Shown here one piece after another: positions 8,524 through 15,115 of a stretch of 15,115 bases of DNA (the stretch's first letter is position 1; each line of letters begins with the position of its first letter). The notes below the pieces were generated by a model that made no database searches, was not told the DNA's origin, and saw only the letters and a list, made by a program, of their open reading frames with translations. The translations under genes were made by a program, and so were the position numbers. Source of the DNA: Fragilaria radians (taxonomy: Eukaryota; Bacillariophyta; Fragilariophyceae; Fragilariales; Fragilariaceae); the NCBI GenBank assembly GCA_900642245.1, contig CAAAJI010000838.1, forward strand, positions 3,384-18,498, in the 5' to 3' direction.

Positions 8524-10664
8524 TTATGGACGAAAATAGATTATGAAAATGTAAATGATGGAATATCTTTTATTAATTTGTTTAAAAGGCTCAAAATGGC
8601 TTGGATCTTCTTCCCTTTGTCTTGCGTGAAGTATTCCTTCAAGGCTCAGGTTACACAAGGCAGTTTGACAATCATCCTTTTCCCATCCGATGATAGAAAA
8701 GTCGGATTCCACAGTGCTAGTTCCTGGAAATGTTGACGCTAATCCACCACAAAAAGCAACTAACAAAGGATATTGTTCATACAACCAGCACCTTGCTTCA
8801 TCCAAACTTTTGTGTTGTTTAGTAGCGTGCACAAGACACTTAAACTTTCCCCAGAGTGGTATTTTCTCTCAAATAGTTTATACATTGTTTGAATGTTTGG
8901 AATATCTTCTTTTTGTCCTATTATTTTTGTGGTAAGCATACATTTACCATATTATGCTACATTCCAAGGCATTGCAGGAGGTGCACATCCAGAAATGTCT
9001 CTGTTTCAGCTACTTCTGTGTGGGCATAATACATAATTCCCTGAACTAGGCGCAAGAATATATTACATTATAGTAGAGCATTTTATTCCAATTCACAGCT
9101 ATCCTTGTAGTTTGTCAGCACATCAAGAATATAATTAGAACCTAAATTGCGCAAAAATGACTCTGCAGACAGCTCTGTTATGCAAAAGCATCCAAGCTGA
9201 AAATGACTTGGAACATCCTGAAACAATACATCTGCACTGGAAATGATGCTGCCAATTCTCATTAAATGTTCTGGCAGTCTTTCGAGATGTTTTTTTGCTC
9301 ACCCAAAAGCAACTGATTACCTTGAAGCTCTCTGAATGTAATGTTAATGATGCTTACAACTTCAGCCCATGCGTAAACTTCAATCCACCACTCATTTGGC
9401 GGTCAACATGGAGGTTGTCTTTCTTCAAAATAAGCCTACAGTGGAAGTCTTTTAGCAATTCGCCAATCTAACAATCATCCCATGGATAGCCATTGTGTGT
9501 CAAAAAAGCGCAGACATGCTGTCTTCATCGATGTGATCAAATTCGTTTGTTGTCGTAAATATCCTGTAATACCTTGGATGACGTGAACAAATCGTTTGTT
9601 TAACATTGATTTGAATCTTGCTTGAACCACCAAATCTAATTGATGGGCAGCACACCATACGCAAAAGAAACCTGCATTGGCCAACTTCTCAATGCAAGTA
9701 GCTAATCCAGTATGCCATCCTGTCATGTTCGAAGCTCCATCGGTTGTGATACCAATGAGCTTTTTCTGTCCAATTTTGGGCAAAGTTTGGATAAGATCTT
9801 GCTACCTAAATTAAACGTGTTATCTCCCGTATGCAACTCATACATTGGACATGCAATCATGTGCACATTGAATAACTTAAGGCCTAAAACAAAGCGTAGT
9901 CTATAGTCCAAATATGGGACTGAAGATTTATTGCCACCATCTAATGCGATCGCAAAAGCCCGGCAATGTTGCATTGCTTCCAAAATAGCTTGAAGTGATG
10001 TGACACAATATATACGTACATTTTTCGCTACAAGGCATCGAGATATATTACCGAATTTACCTCACATTCTTGTTAAGGTTCTAACATCATCAAGTCTATT
10101 CACCGTTTGTTGGAATGACAATCCATTTCCGACAGATTTTAGTACAGCTTCGGACTGAAAAGACGAAGAAATAGTTCCCCGATAATAGTCACCTTCATCA
10201 TCATCAGTAGTCATGGGTTCAAATCCAATAAGATTTGTTTTATCATTTTGGATGTTTTGCTGATCCTCATCATCAGAGAAATACAGTATATCTTCAATGA
10301 TTACTTCAATTATATCTTTTTCAATTGTAATCTCTTTCCTTTCGCGTTGATTAAGTTCAAAATATGTTTTCTCCAAATTCACATTCAATGCCGTATCGAA
10401 ATAAGTTTTTTTATCTGCTGATGCGCACTTTTGATATTCTGCCCACTTTATCGGGTCTATGGAATTGTTATGGTCTTTCACTTTATCAATTCTCCAAGGA
10501 GCACAGTATATGTTTGAAAGTCTCCAAAGGCGAACATCTCCAACATCTAATTCCTCTTTGCCAAAGGCACGACAAAACAAAGAAATTGCGCTCTCCACCG
10601 AATTAGATGAAATACAACGACTTGTAATTGGAATACCGCACTCTAATTCCCATTTTGCTTTCAA
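8524..10664 (-). pseudogene. hAT transposase pseudogene
   Basis: Read right to left, the relic holds these parts in order. First is a zinc-finger-like N-terminal part (10664-10065) with C-x14-C then FGKEE, and WAEYQKC further on. An in-frame TGA follows at 10062-10064. The catalytic core then runs in two frames, joined by a frameshift near 9785. The first frame carries FAIALDGGNK, YLDYRLRF, MIACPMYELHTGDN; the second carries KKLIGITTDGASNM, CAAHQLDLVV and FFDTQWLSMG. More in-frame stops follow: TGA 9475-9477, TAG 9436-9438 and TGA 9403-9405. A poorly preserved stretch comes next, and finally a well-kept hAT dimerisation region (8832-8524; FCGGLASTFPGTSTVESDFS, then IIGWEKDD). No ATG is seen at the expected start. 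The family catalyses cut-and-paste transposition; this copy cannot encode an intact protein. Confidence 0.88.
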
Positions 10665-10739
10665 ATCAAGTTTTTTCTGTATTATTTTTCCCCTTTAAGA
10701 GTGGACAAACATGAGTGGCTGATTTTAAAAAAGCATGTT

Positions 10740-10772
10740 AATTATGAATATCTCCATAATTAACCACGCCTG
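10740..10772 (-). repeat. Right terminal inverted repeat of the hAT element
   Basis: Its reverse complement begins CAGGCGTGGTTAATTATGGA and pairs with the left end at 27 of 33 positions. TTAATTATG (10738-10746) and CATAATTAA (10755-10763) form a 9-bp inverted repeat with an 8-base loop, mirroring the hairpin at the left end. Confidence 0.85.
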
Positions 10773-10780
10773 CATGCGAG
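10773..10780. repeat. Right target-site duplication of the hAT element
   Basis: CATGCGAG directly follows the right inverted repeat and matches the left octamer CATGCGGG except for one transition. Confidence 0.85.
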
Positions 10781-11456
10781 AGATGGTAAATAATCTCACT
10801 TTTAAGGGAAATTCATTCACCTTGCCAACTATTTGCTAACAACAAACTATTTTTTGATTCGTCATGAGAAGTCCCTTCTGGCATGTATTGGAGACATCGG
10901 CGATTGATAGCAGACGCAGACAAGAAAACAATTACTTGATACAAAATGAACATCCACAATTGGGAACAATTTTGCTGCCTCCCGTGAATTGATTTCCTTG
11001 TGAATGGAAAACATATGAAATTGTTTTCATATCAACTAAATTTGACTAGCTAAGGAACGTTACAGTGGCTCAAAATAGAACACTTCTTCTAAAACGAACT
11101 GTGATTGCAATGCTCAATTATTCTTATAATGATAAAGAGAAGATAACTGTTCTTGCCTCTGCTCCTGTCTTCCAAGATATTTTAGGATGGGGGCTAGTAG
11201 TTTGGATTATATGGTTAATACCCCATTCAAGATTTGATCCTTTGTCAATGCCTATCGGGCATGTCAGTAAGATATTCAATATCACTCTTCAGATCAAATG
11301 ACAAACCCTCTAAAATTTGATTGCTCCTGTTGGACATACTTAAACACACTTCACCAGTAAACTCGGAATGATTAAAAGCATACTATATAGGCTACAGTAG
11401 TAGTAGAGTACTGAAACGGAAACAACTTTGAATTTCATCCAGAACTTTTTGTTGTC
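10781..11456. other. Intergenic region upstream of CSN3
   Basis: These 676 bp lie between the transposon and the CSN3 start and presumably hold the CSN3 promoter. A 78-codon frame from a GTG at 11065 shows no family resemblance and is probably chance. A short AGTAGTAGTAG run lies near 11395-11405. I see nothing else here. Confidence 0.5.
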
Positions 11457-12863
11457 ATGGTCATCGTCGCTCAACGAGGAGGGGAGGATGCATCCTCATC
11501 TTCAGAATCTTCATTTTGGTCCAATCATTCGTATGCGATGGTAGTATTATCATCGTTACTTACCTGTCCATTGTCTAAGGAGGCATTGGTTTCAGTAACG
11601 TCGTTACCGCTGCCTCCTTCTCCACCTGCTGCGACAATGGCAACAACAACAACAACAACAACAGCAGCAACAACAGAAGCTATTGCAATTGTAGATGAAG
11701 AAATCTCGTACACATTTCTAAAAGTGGCAGCTCGACATATGTCTATTATTCTATCGGAAACTATTGTAAATTCTTTGGATTGGAATAGAGTAAATGAACA
11801 AATTCAATTGTTGGCACAGGTAACTATATTGAGATTGTGCAAGAATATTTTGTATTGAAATTTTTTCAAACACTAATGTATTGTTCTTGTTGTCCATCGT
11901 TTTCGACAAACAAACCTTTAGATGGTGGGACGAGTCGCCGTGTGGTGCCAACCACGATCGAACATTTCTAAATCAGGGATTCTAGCGGCATTCGTCAAGT
12001 TGTATGATCACTCCATCTCTCACGTTTCCATAGAATTCATACAATGTGCTCTGTTAGCAGGTCATTATCGTTTCGCTGCACGTATCCTTGGTAACGATTG
12101 GCCCCTCCCCAACAAATCAAATTATTCACTGGAATCAATCTTACGATATTATTACCTTCGTGGCTTAGTGTATACAGGTTGTCATGATTGGTATATGGCA
12201 CTACGTTGCTTTGGCACTGTCTTGATGGTACCGACGGATACTATCATATCACAAATCGTTATGGATGCTTGGACTAAGTGGGTAATCCTTCGTTGTCTTG
12301 TTTGGAGTGACCCAATACTCTCTGAATCATCATCACCATCCTTAGCTGACCTCCCTCCCGGTGGGTCATTTGCGTTCGGACGGTATTGTTCCTCACGTAT
12401 GGATCACAAGCGATTTAAACCCTACTATAGGATTGCAAAGTCATGTGATAACCTTCCTCTCATGCGCCAAATTTTTGCCGAACATTCTAATATTTGGGAG
12501 CTCGATGGTACTACTGGATTGATTCAACATTTAGTAATGGAACTGGAGTTCCGTGCTATCCACCATTTGGCATCTATTTATTCCAATCTTCCACTCTCCC
12601 TCATGGCTAAGCATTTACAAGTTTCCGAGGAGGAAACGAGACAAATTCTTTGTCAAGTACCCAATGTTCAGTTTGATATTAAGGATGGGATTGTGACATT
12701 AACTTCAACAAATGACGACTCGGAAACTGCGACCAATGATTTACTTCGATTGACTCATAGACTTCGACAGGTGGATACCACATTCACGAAATCCTCACGC
12801 TATCAGAGTTATCTTGCTGAAAAAGCGAAGATGCCTCGTAGTAGCAGTCGGGAAGGGTTTTGA
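11457..12863 (+). CDS. CSN3: COP9 signalosome complex subunit 3 (two exons)
   Basis: Exon 1 is 11457-11819 and exon 2 is 11922-12863. The 102-bp intron (CACAG|GTAACT ... CCTTTAG|ATG) is phase 0, giving 434 residues, close to the usual ~420 of CSN3. The N-terminal 60 residues are Ser- and Pro-rich, followed by a poly-Thr tract (about 62-75). A helical-repeat region follows, with the CSN3-like motif YYYLRGLVYTG (about 197-207) and the VPTDTIISQIVMDAWTKWVI region. The C-terminal PCI winged-helix part is at about 320-385 (AIHHLASIYSNLPLSLMAKHL, shortened; then DGIVTL). The COP9 signalosome removes NEDD8 from cullins and so controls cullin-RING ubiquitin ligases. Subunit 3 is a PCI scaffold subunit. 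The proteasome lid subunit RPN3 is the nearest alternative but fits the conserved stretches less well. The ATG at 11922 could be an internal start, but exon 1 supplies the expected helical N-terminal sequence. Confidence 0.88.
11641..11676 (+). repeat. Trinucleotide (CAA/CAG) microsatellite coding for poly-Thr
   Basis: A run of ACA codons with a few GCA interruptions encodes a Thr/Ala tract in exon 1 of CSN3. Such tracts vary in length between alleles and lie outside the conserved CSN3 fold. Confidence 0.85.
11820..11921 (+). other. Spliceosomal intron in CSN3
   Basis: The intron begins GTAACTATATTG and ends CAAACCTTTAG. It is 102 bp and phase 0, joining LLAQ to MVGRVAVW. It contains an in-frame stop (TGA at 11856-11858), so the CSN3 frame is continuous only after splicing. 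Confidence 0.85.
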
Positions 12864-13285
12864 GAGGAAGCAGAAAGACAGTTTAGTGTACGGATATTGA
12901 AATAGAAAGAAGTTAGTTTCGCATTGACATTCAAAGCTGTGAATGTCTATTCTTTTGTTATTTCCAAATAAAATAGTAACTAACAAATCTAATTTTTGAA
13001 GTGGGACATTCCCTTAATATTTCAAATTTACTTTCACTTTTGACATCTAGTCTCGTAGAGAAGCCAGGATTTTGGCAATAACGTCTACAACAATGGATCT
13101 TTTCCTAGTCAACTTCCATATTATTTTTGTCATCTTAACGACACTACAATATCCTCAATCGCATCCTCCTCCACCACCACCATCATCCTGAATTCAGATA
13201 GAAAGATGCAGTTTCGAATCTACATCAAATGACTGCAGTTTAGGATTTAGGGATTATAGAAGACTCCAACCGGTGTCCAAACTCT
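12864..13285. other. Convergent intergenic region between CSN3 and the GRDP gene
   Basis: These 422 bp hold the two 3' UTRs. AATAAA at 12967-12972, about 104 bp after the CSN3 stop, is a candidate polyadenylation signal. At 13155-13187 a minus-strand tract of Gly-type codons follows a CAG acceptor-like site. It may be a remnant or alternative end of the glycine-rich gene. Confidence 0.5.
12967..12972 (+). terminator. Candidate CSN3 polyadenylation signal
   Basis: AATAAA in AT-rich sequence lies about 104 bp downstream of the CSN3 stop codon, at a normal 3' UTR distance. It is a common hexamer in AT-rich DNA, so the support is positional. Confidence 0.35.
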
Positions 13286-14820
13286 CTAGCTACCGCCACA
13301 TCCACCGCCACAGCCACCACCACCACATCCTCCTCCACCATCACCACCGCCGCCATCACCACCACCGCCATCACCTCCTAAATTTGCTTTTCATGAGAAA
13401 CTTTAATAACATTTATGAATTCAATTTTTAAAAAAATTTACTTACCACCACAAGCAGACCCACCGCATGCTCCACCACTCCAAATTACTGCACCACCACA
13501 AGCACCCCCTGCCGCGTAGTAGAGGTATGGAGGATATAACCATGCACCATCTGCTGCCACGTAGCTTGACTGCTCGGAACGTTCCGAACGTTTGGTATTC
13601 GACGTACCCCAGGGCTGTGGGGCATTAAGGCGTTCCAATAAAATAGTTTCCACCTTTTTCATCTCCAAAAGATCTCGTTCCAACTTTAACGTTGATCTCG
13701 TATTCCCCCGACAACAAGCCCTTCGGCAGGCTATATCCGATTCCATACTTTGGATTCTATGACTTATTCGAGCATATAGAATTTCTTGAGCATCTCGAGT
13801 TTCGAGATGAAAATACCCAACACCATTTGGTGTTGTACCCAAAATATAGTTGGCCTTGTAACTTTTATTGCGTAATTCGAAACGAGAAGATTCACGTGTT
13901 GGAATGAAAGCTTGACTACCATCGGAAGTTAAGCCATGAATATTCGCCCAAGCCTTTGGTGGAGCAGTAGATGATGCCCCTGTCTTCCCAATTAAATGTA
14001 AGTTTCCCTTCAATAGCCAGTCATCTAGACAATTCCAGGCTTTCCATTCCGCGGAATAATAGTCTGGTGGTGGCTCTCCTCGATACATACCACCACTTAC
14101 AGCATACTCACATCCATATTCTTGTTTCCAGAGATTGCATGTGGCCTTGTACGAAGTATCCAGAACTCCTCCGTCACTACGATCTGTTAAGGAATCGTCA
14201 TGATGCAAAGTTTCTCCAATAACTTCCAAACAATCTTTATCGTATTGTTGGATAGAAACTAAGATATGTGTGTGCCAAAACAAATCAATTTGATAGGTTG
14301 GAACAAGAATAACACCTTGTTTCCTTGCCTTGGATCGAAGTTTGAGAAAAATTTTGTAGTTTGAGACACCTTCTTCTAAGAAGTCATCATCCTCAAAGCG
14401 TTCTCCAGAAACCTGCCAGAGGAAAGTAGCTTGTCGTTGAGCGGATGCTATCAAATCAAAGTTCCCGACCAAATATTGCATATCGTTCTTTGTTGTAGTT
14501 GCTAGTAAGTTGTCTTCATCAGAGGTGATTGTATCGAACTTTGAAGGGAAGAAATTGTCATCGGGATACAATTCTTTCCAAATTCGCCGAGTGGCTACAA
14601 CAGCAACAGGCTGTTCGTCTTCCGAAGTCAATTCCGGGGTTTGAAATGCAAAAGGAGGGAATGCTTCAATCTTATAATTCTCTCCATACGTATCTTTGAT
14701 ATACTTCGTATAATGCTTTGGGGCTAATCGATGACAGTGCCACAACCATGCGTGTTGTGAGGTGACGTAGAATGTCGCCCTAGGCCAAACGTGCCAAGAC
14801 TGAGTAAGAGCTCTTCTCAT
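13286..14820 (-). CDS. Glycine-rich domain-containing protein (GRDP / DUF1399 family), two exons
   Basis: Exon 1 is 13446-14820 and exon 2 is 13286-13377. The 68-bp intron is phase 1, giving 488 residues. The GRDP-like domain shows both family hallmarks: AWLWHCHRL at about 24-32, and VPTYQIDLFWHTH at about 173-185 followed by YDKDC. FDLIASAQRQATFLWQVS (about 121-138) links them. The C-terminus changes to YPPYLYYAAGG, then Cys- and Gly-rich repeats (ACGG, SGGACGGSACGG). Exon 2 continues these as GGDG and GGGC units ending CGGS. Plant relatives are linked to development and stress responses; a role here is unknown. The protein has no signal peptide or membrane segment. The start lies close to the first WHCHRL motif, while relatives have about 100 residues more ahead of it. 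The N-terminus may therefore be truncated, or an upstream exon may exist. ATG 14820 is the first in-frame ATG after a TAG upstream. Confidence 0.85.
13290..13377 (-). repeat. GGN-codon minisatellite coding for (GGDG)n / GGGC repeats
   Basis: Exon 2 of the GRDP gene is almost wholly GGN codons, with GAT every fourth codon at first and TGT later. The 12-bp period (GGT GAT GGC GGT type) makes it prone to length change. Confidence 0.85.
13378..13445 (-). other. Spliceosomal intron in the GRDP gene
   Basis: The donor is GGTG|GTAAGTAA and the acceptor AGCAAATTTAG|GAGG. Length is 68 bp, phase 1. Without splicing, the protein would stop at ACGGK right after the donor. With splicing, the glycine-rich repeat continues for 29 more residues in the same composition and ends at TAG 13286-13288. 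Confidence 0.85.
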
Positions 14821-14941
14821 GAAAGTCTGGCACAGGGAGGCTTCTCCTGAAAGTCTACTCAGGAAAGTCTATCCTAAGTAAATAAGCTTTCTCATGAAAG
14901 CTTCAAAGTAAAACCTTCTCCTCAAAGCTTCACCTAAAAGT
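14813..14941. repeat. Degenerate 16-bp repeat cluster at the GRDP 5' end
   Basis: Five copies of a CTTCTCMTGAAAGTCT-like unit start at 14813, 14841, 14855, 14888 and 14915, with a weak sixth at about 14931. Copy 14813 contains the GRDP start codon. Copy 14888 lies in a perfect inverted repeat, AAGCTTTC-TCAT-GAAAGCTT (14884-14903). The rest of 14821-15115 shows no gene. Confidence 0.75.
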
Positions 14942-15115
14942 ATGAGATTAAAACCTGATCTATTAATTCTATAATTCCTTGTTTTTAATCTCTACATCTT
15001 ATTTCTACTTTTAACTTCCAGGTTAAGTCATTATATTAATATACACTTGAGGAATCTTCTTCCGACCTGACGAAACTACGTCGACGACATCAAACAAGTA
15101 CTTTCATCCGCAAAC

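Larger units (their letters stand above)
8475..10772 (-). mobile_element. hAT-superfamily DNA transposon, full length but decayed
   Basis: A 2298-bp unit is bounded by imperfect 33-bp terminal inverted repeats (27 of 33 identical) that begin CAGGC, as is common for hAT elements. It is flanked by an 8-bp target duplication with one mismatch. It contains a minus-strand transposase relic with the hAT catalytic region and the C-terminal dimerisation region. Both ends carry internal palindromes built on AATTATGGA. The coding part is broken, so the copy is non-autonomous, but both ends survive and could in principle be recognised by a transposase from another copy. It sits between DGAT1 and CSN3, 285 bp upstream of the DGAT1 ATG. 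Confidence 0.9.

Noticed and set aside
8475..10772. Reading the transposase fragments as exons of a working gene
   Set aside because: The TGA at 10062 and those at 9475 and 9403 sit within continuing homologous sequence in the same frame, with no intron-like gap around them. This fits nonsense mutations better than introns.
11065..11301. 78-codon plus-strand frame upstream of CSN3
   Set aside because: It begins at GTG, has no homologous motif and no splice link to CSN3 exon 1 that I could find.
11525..11713. Minus-strand frame with a poly-Val stretch opposite CSN3 exon 1
   Set aside because: The Val run is the antisense reading of the ACA microsatellite; the plus strand holds the spliceable CSN3 frame.
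13290..13377. Triplet-rich CCACCACCG block as a CRISPR-like or non-coding satellite
   Set aside because: On the minus strand it is an in-phase exon of the GRDP gene with good splice sites, so it is coding low-complexity sequence.

Overview
The window looks like nuclear DNA of a eukaryotic microalga, most likely a diatom or another ochrophyte stramenopile. It is AT-rich, with sparse single genes, short GT-AG introns (64, 68 and 102 bp) and no operon-like packing or bacterial ribosome-binding sites. Its acyl-CoA:diacylglycerol acyltransferase carries an N-terminal PH domain, an architecture known from diatoms. The species cannot be named from sequence reading alone.

Layout from left to right. 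(1) Positions 1-1569, minus: a ligand-gated ion channel of the ionotropic glutamate receptor family. It has a signal peptide, S1, M1, pore loop, M3, S2 and M4, and its last residues run off the left edge. A four-copy 26-bp tandem repeat lies about 150 bp upstream. (2) 1570-3662: no recognisable gene. (3) 3663-5222, plus: a 519-residue protein with a disordered N-terminal half, a basic cluster and a beta-rich C-terminal half; not recognised. (4) 5915-8189, minus: DGAT1 with a PH domain, two exons, convergent with gene 3. (5) 8475-10772: a complete but decayed hAT-superfamily DNA transposon. It has 33-bp terminal inverted repeats, an 8-bp target duplication (7 of 8 identical) and a transposase pseudogene on the minus strand. 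It sits 285 bp upstream of the DGAT1 start codon. (6) 11457-12863, plus: COP9 signalosome subunit 3, two exons. (7) 13286-14820, minus: a glycine-rich-domain protein (GRDP/DUF1399 family). Its glycine-rich tail is completed by a second exon hidden behind a 68-bp intron. A degenerate 16-bp repeat cluster covers its start codon and 5' flank.

The genes do not form a pathway. They are unrelated housekeeping or signalling genes: a membrane receptor channel, triacylglycerol synthesis, COP9 deneddylation and a GRDP protein. The accessory part is the transposon between DGAT1 and CSN3. I did not find convincing evidence of a new multi-gene system. The points most worth following are the unusual pore sequence of the glutamate-receptor channel, the exactly delimited hAT relic with palindromic ends in the DGAT1 upstream region, and the repeat cluster at the GRDP start.
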